From: Anaerolineae bacterium
GTDB lineage: Bacteria; Chloroflexota; Anaerolineae; Aggregatilineales; UBA3940
Length of the DNA: 64,000 nt
Assembly: GCA_016926255.1 (NCBI GenBank)
Contig: JAFGOY010000011.1
Coordinates: 1-64,000, forward strand
Reading direction: 5' to 3'
Below the pieces are notes generated by a model that searched no databases, was not told where the DNA came from, and saw nothing but the letters and a program-made list of their open reading frames with translations. Both the position numbers and the translations under genes were made by a program. Shown one piece after another: positions 42,935-51,612 of this stretch (positions within the stretch are counted from its first letter, which is position 1; each line of letters opens with the position of its first letter).

Positions 42935-44764
42935 ATGAGTGATACCCAACACACCGAAAAGATCTCCAGTGAAGACGAGCAACGAACAATCATCAACGAC
43001 TTTCAAATAGTCATTGCTACCGTCAACGGCACCGGCAGCCAGACGGCAAATACCATACTGCTGAGATCCCTGTTTCGAATGGGGATTCCGGTCTGCGGAA
43101 AAAATATCTTTCCTTCGAATATCCAGGGATTACCAACCTGGTTCACCGTTCGAGTCAGCAAAGATGGGTACATTGCACGCAAAGAGACGAGCGAGGTGCT
43201 GGTTGCAATGAACCAGGTGACTATCGGCGAGGATATCGACACCCTCCCGGCGGGGGGCGTGTGTATCTACCCGGCTGATTGGAAGGTCACCGAGCGGGCC
43301 GATATCCACATGTACCCCGTGCCGGTAAAAGAACTGCTCAAAAGCGCCGATGTGCCATCGAACCTTCGCGACTACGTATCCAATATGGTGTATGTAGGCA
43401 CGCTGGCCGCGTTGATCGAGATCGAACTGGTCGAGATCGAAGAAGCGCTGAAGTTTCACTTTTCCGGAAAGACCAAAGCCGCCGAGATGAATATGACGGT
43501 GGTCAGGGCTGCCTACGACTGGGCGATGGATCACCTCCCGGCAATCAATCCCTACCGGGTGGAACGTCTCGATCTGACAAAAAACATGATCATGCTGGAC
43601 GGAAACTCCGCCGGGGCGCTGGGGGCGATCTTCGGGGGGGTGACGCTTGTCGCCTGGTACCCGATCACCCCGTCGACGACGCTGGTCGATGCGCTGCGGG
43701 AGTATGTTCAGGAGATGCGTCTCGACCCGGAGACAGGAAAGTCTACCTGTGCGGTTGTACAGGCGGAAGACGAACTTGCGGCAATCGGGATGGTAATCGG
43801 TGCGGGCTGGGCCGGTGGCCGGGCGATGACCGCCACTTCCGGCCCCGGAATGTCGCTGATGTCCGAGTTCGCCGGGCTGTCATATTTCGCCGAGATCCCC
43901 GCCGTAATCTGGAATGTTCAGCGGGTTGGTCCCTCGACCGGGATGCCGACGCGGACTTCTCAGGGGGATGTGCTGTCCGCCTATTTTCTCGGTCATGGCG
44001 ATTCGAAACATATTGTGCTGCTGCCCAATAATCTAAATGAGGCGTTCGAGTTCGGATGGCGGGCTTTGGACCTTGCTGACCGGTTCCAGACGCTGGTGCT
44101 GGTTCTGAGCGATCTCGACCTGGGGATGAACCCCTGGATGAGCGAACCGTTCAAATATCCCGACGAACCCATCGATCGGGGGAAGGTGTTCACTGCCAAA
44201 GACCTTGAACGGCTGGGGACTTTCTCGCGATATAAAGACGTGGACGGGGATGGAATCGCCTACCGGACGCTGCCCGGAACGAAACACCCACTGGCCGCTT
44301 ATTTTACACGCGGGACGAGTCACGACGAGCACGCTATCTACAGCGAACGCCCGGAACACTGGGTTGCTAACACTGAACGGTTGAACCGGAAGTTTGATAC
44401 GGCCCGCTCGAAGGTGCCCGCCCCGGTGATCAACGAAGTGGACGGCGCACAGATCGGGGTGATCGCATATGGCACCACCCATCCCGCCGTTGTCGAAGGT
44501 CGTGATCTGTTGCGGCGAAAGGCTGTCAAGTTCGATTATTTGCGCCTTCGCGCCTTACCTCCAGGGGAAGACGTGCGAAAGTTCATCGAAAAGCACCCGC
44601 GCTGCTATGTGTTCGAAAACAACAGCGACGGGCAGATGGCAAAAATATTACAGACCGAATACCCGGAATACGCCAGCAAGATAGTATCTCTCGCTCACCT
44701 CGATGGCCTCCCACTGACCGCCGAGCGGTTGGTGACGCTTCTACTGCAAAAGGAGAATGCATAA
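42935..44764 (+). CDS. korA: 2-oxoacid:ferredoxin oxidoreductase, fused gamma-alpha subunit
   Basis: The 609-residue product begins (about 20-190) with the gamma domain, recognisable by G-T-G-S-Q-T-A-N at 32-39, and continues with the alpha (pyrimidine-binding) domain from about residue 215 (G-N-S-A-G-A-L-G-A, Y-P-I-T-P-S-T, A-E-D-E-L-A-A-I-G, T-S-G-P-G-M-S-L-M). This gamma-alpha fusion is typical of KorA/VorA type enzymes that make or use acyl-CoA with ferredoxin. The start ATG 42935 has AGGAG 10 nt upstream; a longer frame to 42848 has no site. It is followed directly by the beta subunit gene with a 1-bp overlap. Confidence 0.92.
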   Translation: MSDTQHTEKISSEDEQRTIINDFQIVIATVNGTGSQTANTILLRSLFRMGIPVCGKNIFPSNIQGLPTWFTVRVSKDGYIARKETSEVLVAMNQVTIGEDIDTLPAGGVCIYPADWKVTERADIHMYPVPVKELLKSADVPSNLRDYVSNMVYVGTLAALIEIELVEIEEALKFHFSGKTKAAEMNMTVVRAAYDWAMDHLPAINPYRVERLDLTKNMIMLDGNSAGALGAIFGGVTLVAWYPITPSTTLVDALREYVQEMRLDPETGKSTCAVVQAEDELAAIGMVIGAGWAGGRAMTATSGPGMSLMSEFAGLSYFAEIPAVIWNVQRVGPSTGMPTRTSQGDVLSAYFLGHGDSKHIVLLPNNLNEAFEFGWRALDLADRFQTLVLVLSDLDLGMNPWMSEPFKYPDEPIDRGKVFTAKDLERLGTFSRYKDVDGDGIAYRTLPGTKHPLAAYFTRGTSHDEHAIYSERPEHWVANTERLNRKFDTARSKVPAPVINEVDGAQIGVIAYGTTHPAVVEGRDLLRRKAVKFDYLRLRALPPGEDVRKFIEKHPRCYVFENNSDGQMAKILQTEYPEYASKIVSLAHLDGLPLTAERLVTLLLQKENA

Positions 44765-45795
44765 TGGCCTCCTCAGTTCGTGAAAATGAGATCGGCCTGG
44801 AACGCGGAGACTACGCGGGACGTCCGACGACGCTTTGCAAGGGCTGCGGGCACAACTCGATCTCCAACCAGATCATCTCGGTCGCCTATGATATGTCGAT
44901 TGACCCGACACGGGTGATCAAGCTGAGCGGCATCGGCTGTTCAAGTAAATCACCCGCCTATTTCATGAGCCGCTCACACGGGTTCAATGCCCTGCACGGG
45001 CGTATGCCTGCCGTCGCAACAGGCGCGACAACGGTCAACAAAGACCTGATCGCCATTGGCGTCAGCGGTGATGGCGATACGGGGAGCATCGGGCTGGGAC
45101 AGTTCAAACACATGGTGCGACGCAATATCCCGGTCGTCTATATCGTGGAGAACAACGGCGTTTACGCTCTGACCAAAGGGCAGTTCTCGGCGACGGCTGA
45201 CCAGGGCCAGCAGTTGAAATACGCCGGGGTCAACGAACTGCCGCCTATCGACATCTGCCTGGAAGCAATCGCCGCCGAAGCATCGTTCGTCGCCCGGTCT
45301 TTTGCCGGTGATCCCGGCCAGGTGCGCGAACTGCTGAAAGCGGCGCTCAGCCACCGGGGAACGGCGGTGATCGATATCATCAGCCCGTGTGTGACTTTTA
45401 ACAACCACGAAACATCGACCAAGAGCTATCCCTGGGGAAAGCAGCACCAGGAAGTACTGCAAGACATCACCTATATCCCCTATGCCGATCCGATCATGGT
45501 CGACTATTCTGCCGGGGCGGTGATCGTCGTCGAGATGCATGACCGCTCGCACCTGTGGCTGCAAAAGATCGAAGCTAGCCGCCACGATCCAACCAACAAA
45601 ATAGCATCACTCAACCTGCTGGAAGAATCACGGGAGAAGAACCTGTTCCCGACGGGACTGATTTACGTGGACGAAAATCGGCCCGCCTTCAACGAGGTGA
45701 GCCATCTGGTCGACGAGCCGCTGGTTTCCCTGCCAGATGAAAAACTGCGCCCGCCGCGTGAGGCACTTGATCAGGTGATCGCAAAACTGTCGTGA
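44764..45795 (+). CDS. korB: 2-oxoacid:ferredoxin oxidoreductase, beta subunit
   Basis: The 343-residue product has C-K-G-C-G-H at 25-30 and G-I-G-C at 56-59 (cluster cysteines), H-G-R at 78-80, and the thiamine-diphosphate motif G-D-G-D at 102-105 with the following E-N-N near 131. It is the TPP and [4Fe-4S] carrying beta subunit and pairs with the fused gamma-alpha protein. No delta ferredoxin subunit is encoded beside it, so an external ferredoxin is needed. Substrate probably 2-oxoglutarate or branched oxoacids; pyruvate cannot be excluded. Confidence 0.93.
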   Translation: MASSVRENEIGLERGDYAGRPTTLCKGCGHNSISNQIISVAYDMSIDPTRVIKLSGIGCSSKSPAYFMSRSHGFNALHGRMPAVATGATTVNKDLIAIGVSGDGDTGSIGLGQFKHMVRRNIPVVYIVENNGVYALTKGQFSATADQGQQLKYAGVNELPPIDICLEAIAAEASFVARSFAGDPGQVRELLKAALSHRGTAVIDIISPCVTFNNHETSTKSYPWGKQHQEVLQDITYIPYADPIMVDYSAGAVIVVEMHDRSHLWLQKIEASRHDPTNKIASLNLLEESREKNLFPTGLIYVDENRPAFNEVSHLVDEPLVSLPDEKLRPPREALDQVIAKLS

Positions 45796-45883
45796 GTGTT
45801 GGCTATGCCACAGTATAAAAATTACATTTACTATACCCTGTACTCGAGCATTTAACAGAAGCAATCAACTGCAAAAGACAGGG

Positions 45884-47746
45884 TCAGTGGGTGAGGGCAC
45901 AACGAAACCCAATCCCGTTAAACTCAATTTCCGGATCGAACATACTCCGGTTTGCAGCCTGAGCGGAGCCCGGAAAATAGTCGTACCAACCACTGCCCCG
46001 CAGTACACGGCTGCTGCCACTGGTTGGCCCTTGAGGATTTACCGCTCCATTTGCCAGCGTTTCGTAGTAGTTGGGATCATACCAATCATTAATCCATTCC
46101 AATACATTGCCACCCAGATTATAAACTCCTACCCACGAAACTCCCTCTGCCCTGCTCCCTGCTTGCCAGGTCCGATGGCTTGAATTGTTCCCGTAAACCA
46201 AATTATCCGCGTTAAAGTCATTTCCCCAGGGATAGATCAGGTTGTCAGGCCCACGTGCCGCATATTCCCATTCCGCTTCGGTTGGCAGTCGCGCTTCTCG
46301 GTACAGGCAGTAGCGTGCAGCGTCAAGCCAATTAACTTCTTCCCGTGGAAGATCGTTGTCTGTCCAGTAGCCCGAAGAGCCATATTGTCCGTTGGTCACC
46401 TCGTAGACATCAATCCAGAACGGTTCCTCAAAACAGACTTGATGAACAGGACTTTCATCAGGGCTGCCGTTCTCGGCTCCCATCTGGAAGCAACCTGCTG
46501 GTACCAGGGCCATTTCTATACCGTTTTTTGCCTCAATGTAGGGTGTCCACTCATCATTATTGCTGACTCCTTCACAGGCAGATTCGGGTAGGCCAGCATC
46601 GCGGCATAACGACAAGGGATCATATGTCGGTTCTTCAGTCGGTGCTGGTTCTTCGAGGGCGGGCTCAGGTTGAGAAGGCTCTCTATTTAAAATACGAGTT
46701 AAAATACGAGGAAGAAACAACACACCAATGAATAGGATCGCAATGGTGGCAAAACCACCAACCCATACCACCGGTGAGATTCTGCGTTTGGGTGGCACCG
46801 GTGCCGTTTCCACGGGTGGGACGTCTCTCCTCTCAACTGAGGTAATGGGAACATCTATCGTCGCCGCGTCTGGTTGGGCCGTGCTCACCGATTGGTAATC
46901 CGGCTTTACTGGAATGATTTCACCTGCTGTAAAAGTGCCTGCCATCGCCTGGCGAAGCTCAACTGTGATATCACCTGCCCGCTGGATACGTTCTGCCGGG
47001 TCTTTTGCCAGAGCGTGGGCAACAATTTGCTGTACAGCCACCGGAAGATCAGGGCGGTGTAAATGAATGTCCGGAATGGGCTGGGAAAGATGCGCCATCA
47101 GCAACCCCATCGGAGTATCGGCCAGGTAAGGGCGGCGGCCTGTCAGCATTTCAAATAAGGTGATTCCCAGTGCGTATACATCAACGAGGTGTGTCACCCC
47201 ACCACTCTGACCGATTTCCGGGGCGATATATGCGGGGGTGCCAACGAACCCGCTGCCGGTTAGCTGCGCGGTCGCTTCGGTGAGTTTCACAATGCCGAAG
47301 TCTGACAGGTAAGCATCACCAGCACCGTCGAAAAGGATGTTCTGTGGTTTTACATCGCGATGAATGACCCCATGCTGGTGTGCCCAGTCAAGCGCCGCAC
47401 CAACCCGCTCCAGTATGGCGGCTGTATCATCCAGGGACAATGGCCCCTGTACAATCTTCTCTGCAAGAGAACCACCTGCCATGTAGCGCATTACAAAATA
47501 GGGTTGACCATCTACATCACCAAAGTCGTGAACCGGGACAATTGCCGAGTGTTCAAGCGCCGCGATGGCCCTTGCTTCGCGCTCAAAACGTTCGCGGAAA
47601 GTTGTTTCGAACATGAACTCATGAGGGAGTACTTTTAGCGCTACTTCTCGCCCGAAACGTGGGTCGTGAGCTTTATAAACGATCGCCATGCCGCCCCGGC
47701 CCAATTCCTCGACGATGGTGTATCGTCCAAATGATTCACGTGTCAT
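45884..47746 (-). CDS. Ser/Thr protein kinase fused to an FGE-like domain
   Basis: The 620-residue product has an N-terminal kinase domain (about 8-270) with G-R-G-G-M, K38, H129-R-D, D149-F-G and a Thr/Ser-rich activation loop, so it should be active. A linker leads to a membrane segment (about 325-346), a Pro/Glu-rich stretch, and an extracellular formylglycine-generating-enzyme-like domain (about 408-618) with P-A-G-C-F-x-M-G, W-I-D-V-Y-E-V-T-N, L-P-T-E-A-E-W-E-Y-A-A-R-G, G-N-V-L-E-W and G-F-R-C-A. The active-site Cys pair of true FGE is missing from the R-G-S-G-W strand region, so this domain more likely senses a ligand. It could phosphorylate targets read by the FHA proteins at 34.6-35.9 kb. 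A TATAAT on this strand (47800-47805) is a possible -10. Confidence 0.92.
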   Translation of the reverse strand: MTRESFGRYTIVEELGRGGMAIVYKAHDPRFGREVALKVLPHEFMFETTFRERFEREARAIAALEHSAIVPVHDFGDVDGQPYFVMRYMAGGSLAEKIVQGPLSLDDTAAILERVGAALDWAHQHGVIHRDVKPQNILFDGAGDAYLSDFGIVKLTEATAQLTGSGFVGTPAYIAPEIGQSGGVTHLVDVYALGITLFEMLTGRRPYLADTPMGLLMAHLSQPIPDIHLHRPDLPVAVQQIVAHALAKDPAERIQRAGDITVELRQAMAGTFTAGEIIPVKPDYQSVSTAQPDAATIDVPITSVERRDVPPVETAPVPPKRRISPVVWVGGFATIAILFIGVLFLPRILTRILNREPSQPEPALEEPAPTEEPTYDPLSLCRDAGLPESACEGVSNNDEWTPYIEAKNGIEMALVPAGCFQMGAENGSPDESPVHQVCFEEPFWIDVYEVTNGQYGSSGYWTDNDLPREEVNWLDAARYCLYREARLPTEAEWEYAARGPDNLIYPWGNDFNADNLVYGNNSSHRTWQAGSRAEGVSWVGVYNLGGNVLEWINDWYDPNYYETLANGAVNPQGPTSGSSRVLRGSGWYDYFPGSAQAANRSMFDPEIEFNGIGFRCALTH

Positions 47747-47849
47747 GGTGCCCAGCCTTAATTGGTAAAGGAATTTATGATGTGGGAATCATGACAGACA
47801 TTATACAGGAATGTCAGATAGGCGTGAAATTACTGGCAGGGGACATTCG

Positions 47850-48482
47850 TCAGTAATCGGCGTAAAGACCCCCGGTTTCTTCGAGCCAATCGGCGATCCG
47901 GTCGGTGGCGGCCTCGATATTGTTGTCGGAGACATCAAGATGCAGGGTCGGCAGGATCGACTCTCCGATCAGGCGATCCATCAGCTTCTGCTCCTCGACG
48001 AATATCGACAGGTCATCATATTGGGAGGGCTTTCCGGAGACTTTCAGACGTTCGGCGCGGGCAGCTTCGAAAGATTCGGGGGTGCGGGTGCAGTAGACCA
48101 GCCGGAACCCGATAGGAGCCAGCCGCTGTTCAAGCCAGCGGAAGGGATAATCTTTCTGATAGATTGTAAGCTGGTAGGCGCGGGTCGATATGTGGAAGCG
48201 GTCGATGATCCACGAGTAGTAACGCTGAAGTTCGAATAACCTCGCCCAGACATGATAGGTTTCCATCGCCAGGGCTTCTTCCTGCGGTTCGAAGTTGATC
48301 AGCCCCCGCCCCCATGGATAATTGGTAAACGCACACCATTCACCGGAAACAAGCGGTGAGTGATAACGGTACTTTCGCGGCCCGACAATGCGTGGGTGCT
48401 CGTTCAGGGCGAAGGCGATATCGGTTTTGAACGTCAGCCGGGTGCCTTCGAGTATGATTTTTGGGCAGAGCTTGTTCCCCAT
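47850..48482 (-). CDS. Protein with degenerate P-loop, nucleoside/nucleotide kinase-like
   Basis: The 210-residue product starts like a nucleotide or deoxynucleoside kinase (K-I-I-L-E-G, then helix), but the Walker A sequence is G13-T-R-L-T-F-K19-T20, with Phe in place of the last Gly. A D-R-F-H-I-S-T-R-A-Y stretch near residue 95 recalls the D-R-S/F-x-x-S motif of thymidylate and deoxynucleoside kinases, and a C-terminal helix-rich part fits that fold. Catalysis is uncertain. I do not recognise a named family. It lies 103 bp upstream of the kinase-FGE gene, in the same orientation, with its own start. Confidence 0.55.
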   Translation of the reverse strand: MGNKLCPKIILEGTRLTFKTDIAFALNEHPRIVGPRKYRYHSPLVSGEWCAFTNYPWGRGLINFEPQEEALAMETYHVWARLFELQRYYSWIIDRFHISTRAYQLTIYQKDYPFRWLEQRLAPIGFRLVYCTRTPESFEAARAERLKVSGKPSQYDDLSIFVEEQKLMDRLIGESILPTLHLDVSDNNIEAATDRIADWLEETGGLYADY

Positions 48483-48564
48483 CTCACGATCCTTAATTTG
48501 ATGATCAAATTGGGCAATAGATTACCGCCAGTGCGAATTTGTCACAAACCGCATGCGGGTTTTA

Positions 48565-48593
48565 TTGCGACAGGTATTCGGGTACGATACAAT
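48565..48593 (+). promoter_or_regulatory. Promoter of tRNA-His
   Basis: TTGCGA at 48565-48570 and TACAAT at 48588-48593, spacing 17 bp, 12 bp before the tRNA. Confidence 0.7.
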
Positions 48594-48605
48594 ATCGCTG
48601 GCTAT

Positions 48606-48678
48606 GGTGGATGTAGCTCAATGGCAGAGCGCCGCACTGTGGATGCGGATGTTGTGGGTTCAAATCCCATCATCCACC
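48606..48678 (+). tRNA. tRNA-His, anticodon GTG
   Basis: The extra G at position -1 (48606) faces discriminator C (48678), the mark of tRNA-His. The acceptor stem is GTGGATG (48607-48613) with CATCCAC (48671-48677). The anticodon stem CCGCA/TGCGG encloses CTGTGGA, GTG at 48639-48641. CCA is not encoded. Confidence 0.95.
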
Positions 48679-48692
48679 CCTGAACAAAAACC

Positions 48693-48724
48693 AAAACCCC
48701 GCAGCCTGTGCTGTGGGGTTTTTT
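48693..48724. terminator. Terminator of tRNA-His, also usable by the convergent gene
   Basis: AAAACCCC-G-CAG (48693-48704) pairs with CTG-T-GGGGTTTT (48711-48722), with one G-T pair, a 6-nt loop and more T after it. The A-run on the left makes it usable for the minus-strand gene at 48751. Confidence 0.75.
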
Positions 48725-48750
48725 CGTTGTCCTGATACCAGTAAAACCGC

Positions 48751-49038
48751 TTATTCTTCTGCTTCTTCCGGTGCTTCCTCTACAACAACCCTGGTCTTCC
48801 GGGCTTTGGGCTTGGGTTTGGCCGGGGGTGCTTCCCCGGTTCCCTTTTCTTCCAGGCGATCAATCGCGCCGTCGACCACACTTCTCATCGCGAGCAAAAA
48901 CTCACGGCGCGCTTCCCGCCCATACTGCCAGAATTCCCTGGGAACCAGGCTTCCCACCTGCTTGACCGAAGCCTTTGTCGCCGCCTTCATGTGCTTGGAA
49001 AACTCAGATTTCTTCACCGTGACGGTTTCTTCAGCCAT
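48751..49038 (-). CDS. Small charged conserved-type hypothetical protein
   Basis: The 95-residue product has a helical core (about 10-65: V-P-R-E-F-W-Q-Y-G-R-E-A-R-R-E-F) and a Pro/Lys then Glu-rich tail. No signal peptide or membrane segment. The helix-rich, Ala/Lys-rich design is compatible with a scaffold or phasin-like protein, but I cannot name it. ATG 49038 has GGAG 8 nt upstream (minus strand), which supports that it is real. Confidence 0.6.
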   Translation of the reverse strand: MAEETVTVKKSEFSKHMKAATKASVKQVGSLVPREFWQYGREARREFLLAMRSVVDGAIDRLEEKGTGEAPPAKPKPKARKTRVVVEEAPEEAEE

Positions 49039-49201
49039 AGGTTACTCCTGTCAACAACAAAAATAGTTAGTGAACTTTGATCTACCAGTAAACGTCAATA
49101 CAAGGATACTACCAGTACGGGTGTAATTTTCTATCAATATATACGTCTTGGGGGGCAAAAAGGTTCCAAAGAAAGGGGAAAATTACGGGTGATATGTTAT
49201 T

Positions 49202-49221
49202 CCCGGCGCTGAAGCACCGGG
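49202..49221. repeat. REP-like palindrome
   Basis: CCCGG-C-GC-TGAA-GC-A-CCGGG forms a stem with one mismatch, followed by CTAAAG. Its form resembles short dispersed palindromes and IS200/IS605-family end hairpins seen in many genomes. One copy only is visible here, in the gap between the small hypothetical gene and hisS. Confidence 0.35.
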
Positions 49222-49243
49222 CTAAAGATCGCACGATATACCA

Positions 49244-49292
49244 ACAAAAAAGGAGACCCGGCCACTCCTGGCAAGACGCCAGAGGTGGCCGG
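49244..49292 (-). terminator. Terminator of hisS
   Basis: A long stem, 49258-49265 with 49285-49292 plus an inner 5-bp stem 49268-49272 with 49278-49282, separated by one internal mismatch. On the minus strand it is followed by a CC-TTTTTT stretch at 49245-49252. Confidence 0.8.
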
Positions 49293-49301
49293 ACTCATAC
49301 T

Positions 49302-50912
49302 TTACCAGCTGCGGATGGCGTTCGCCACTTCACTGCGGGGGACATTGCGCTGCTCGCTGTCTTTGCGAGTCTCGCCCAGCCTGCGAACGGTCACCTCACC
49401 GGCGGCGATTTCGTCTGGGCCGAGGACGATCACAAAGGGAATACCCTTCGCCGATGCATAGCCGATCTGGTCGCCGAGGCGATCACCAGCCTCAAAATAG
49501 AGTGCCGTTTTGACCCCCGTTTTGCGGAGTTCGGCAGCCAGCTTCATCGATTTGGGGAGAGTCTCGGCGCTGAAAGCGGTCACCAGCACTTCAGCGGTGG
49601 TCGAACGGATGTCGGCGGGGAACATGTTCAGTTCGTCCATCGCGTCGATGATCCGCTCGATGCCCAGGCTGGTGCCGGTCGCCGGGTAGGAGGTTTCGGA
49701 GAAGAGGCCGATCAGTTCATCGTAGCGGCCTCCCCCGACAATCGAGGGCATGGCTTTGGGTTCGGTGATCGTCGTCTCGAAGATCGGACCGGTGTAGTAA
49801 GCTAATCCGCGCACCATCGCAAAGTTGAGGCGGGTACATTTGCGGGGAACGCCCATCGCGTCGAGCGCGGCGAAAAGGGCGCGGAGTTCTTCGATCCCTT
49901 CGACGGCTTTGGGGTAACCGGACATCTCGGCGGAAAGATCGTCGAGAATGCCTTCGACCGGGCCGTCGATCAGGAGCAAATCCATCAGCCGGTCGACGAC
50001 ATCGCCGGGGATGATAGTCGACTGCCTGCCATAATAGTCACGAAGCTGCGGGGCAAGCGCCTGAACAATATCGCGGGTGGCCGATTGGATTTCGTTGCCG
50101 GGAATCTCCCGGTCGATGGCGTCCTGAACCTGTGCTTGCAGCGGCACAAGCACCACTTCGGCGAGATCGGCGGACAGGTTTTCCTTCTCGACGAGGTGAG
50201 CCTGCATCTCGTCGAAAGGTAGTTTGCCCTGGATTCCCAGCCGGGCGGCCCGTTGAAGCGGCTGCACCGGGTCGTCGGGGACGCCGACCATCAGCAGCTC
50301 GCGGCGAACCCCCTCTTCGCCGATCTTGTCGAACTTGTCGATGGAGCGGTAGAGGCCTGGGAGCAGATCATCGGGGACACCGGCATACTGGCCGATGCCG
50401 TCGATCAGCTTGCGGTTGTTGATCGAAATGGTGAACTTGGTAAAGCCGAGCCGGTTCAGCACCTCGTAGATCACGGTGACGATCTCGGCATCGGCGAGGA
50501 TGCTGTTTGTGCCGACGATATCGACATCGCACTGGAAGAACTCGCGGTAGCGGCCCTTCTGCGGGCGGTCGGCGCGCCAGACGGGAGCGATCTGGTATCG
50601 CTTGAACGGGCGCGGCAGATCGGGATACATGGCGACCACGCGCGAGAGCGGCACGGAAAGGTCGTAGCGGAGGGCGAACTCGTCGCCGGGCTCGCTGCCA
50701 TACCATGTCTTGTAGATCAACCGCTCGGCATCGGGGCCGTATTTGCCCATCAGCGTTTCGGAAAGCTCTACCGCCGATGTTTGCAGCGGCTCGAACCCGA
50801 ACTCCTCGAAGACTTCCGCCACCAGATCGAGGACGTACTGGCGCTTCAGCATTTGCTCAGGAAGAATATCACGCATCCCTGCCGGGATGCGGGGTGGGAC
50901 TATCTCAGGCAT
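49302..50912 (-). CDS. hisS: Histidyl-tRNA synthetase
   Basis: The 536-residue product is a class II HisRS: motif 1 region with P-A-G-M-R-D-I-L-P (11-19), motif 2 with F-K-R-Y-Q-I-A-P-V-W-R-A-D and G-R-Y-R-E-F-x-Q-C-D, R-G-L-A-Y-Y-T-G near residue 373 (histidine-binding; the usual Asp is Ala), motif 3 G-T-S-L-G-I-E-R-I, and the anticodon-binding domain from about 440. It is about 100 residues longer than common HisRS (about 420-430), owing to a helical insertion at about residues 215-330. Such longer forms occur in some lineages. It lies 0.6 kb from tRNA-His on the other strand, separated by the small hypothetical gene and terminators. Confidence 0.95.
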   Translation of the reverse strand: MPEIVPPRIPAGMRDILPEQMLKRQYVLDLVAEVFEEFGFEPLQTSAVELSETLMGKYGPDAERLIYKTWYGSEPGDEFALRYDLSVPLSRVVAMYPDLPRPFKRYQIAPVWRADRPQKGRYREFFQCDVDIVGTNSILADAEIVTVIYEVLNRLGFTKFTISINNRKLIDGIGQYAGVPDDLLPGLYRSIDKFDKIGEEGVRRELLMVGVPDDPVQPLQRAARLGIQGKLPFDEMQAHLVEKENLSADLAEVVLVPLQAQVQDAIDREIPGNEIQSATRDIVQALAPQLRDYYGRQSTIIPGDVVDRLMDLLLIDGPVEGILDDLSAEMSGYPKAVEGIEELRALFAALDAMGVPRKCTRLNFAMVRGLAYYTGPIFETTITEPKAMPSIVGGGRYDELIGLFSETSYPATGTSLGIERIIDAMDELNMFPADIRSTTAEVLVTAFSAETLPKSMKLAAELRKTGVKTALYFEAGDRLGDQIGYASAKGIPFVIVLGPDEIAAGEVTVRRLGETRKDSEQRNVPRSEVANAIRSW

Positions 50913-50976
50913 AGAATGATTCCTTTTATGTAGTATCGCGCCGCAAGGGTAAAACAGAATGCGGGTCGTGTCAATA

Positions 50977-51612
50977 TCAAGCCGATAAGATACCCCGGTT
51001 TTTCAAATCCTCGCGCAGCGCGTCGGCGGTGGTGAAGACAATCGAGGGGATTCCGAGCGTCTCGGCAGCGTCGGTGTTGCGTTTGAGATCGTCGATGAAG
51101 AGCGCCTGTTTCGGCTGGATGTGCAGCCGGTCAAGTGCAATCTGGTAAATCTCCGGCTCCGGCTTGGCAAAACCGACCTCGGCGGAACTGATCACCTTAT
51201 CGAAAAGACCGCCAAAGCCGCGCCGCTGAACCAGGTAACCGGCAAAACCCTGCCGAGAGGTATTGCTCAGGACGGCCAGACGGCAGACCGGTTGTAATTC
51301 ACGGAGCAGGGCGTCCATGCCGGGCATCAAGCCCCAGTAGGCGAACAATCTCGATTTGAATGCAGCTCGATCCTCAAACGTCATGATCCCCAGCGCCGCC
51401 AGCCGCTCGGCCCAGAAATCGGCATGAGATAGCCGTCCGCGCTTGGCATCTTCCCAACCCTGGCTGAGGTAAATATGATTCCAGAGATCGGTGCCCTGAT
51501 CGAACCCATAGCCACGTGCCAGCCGGGTGAGGTTAGCATCGAAAGCGTCGTCATCGATTGGGCCGACCAGCACACGCCCATAGTCAAAAATGATAGCTTC
51601 AGGTAATGGCAT
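50977..51612 (-). CDS. HAD superfamily phosphatase, tandem copy 2
   Basis: The 211-residue product is a HAD-IA hydrolase: motif I I-I-F-D-Y-G (the second Asp replaced by Gly in the common F-D-x-G subclass), motif II L-S-N-T-S near residue 120, K near 150 in G-F-A-K-P-E-P and motif IV F-I-D-D-L near 180. Substrate unknown; these often dephosphorylate sugar or nucleotide phosphates. ATG 51612 overlaps the upstream HAD gene by 14 bp, so both are translated together. Confidence 0.86.
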   Translation of the reverse strand: MPLPEAIIFDYGRVLVGPIDDDAFDANLTRLARGYGFDQGTDLWNHIYLSQGWEDAKRGRLSHADFWAERLAALGIMTFEDRAAFKSRLFAYWGLMPGMDALLRELQPVCRLAVLSNTSRQGFAGYLVQRRGFGGLFDKVISSAEVGFAKPEPEIYQIALDRLHIQPKQALFIDDLKRNTDAAETLGIPSIVFTTADALREDLKNRGILSA

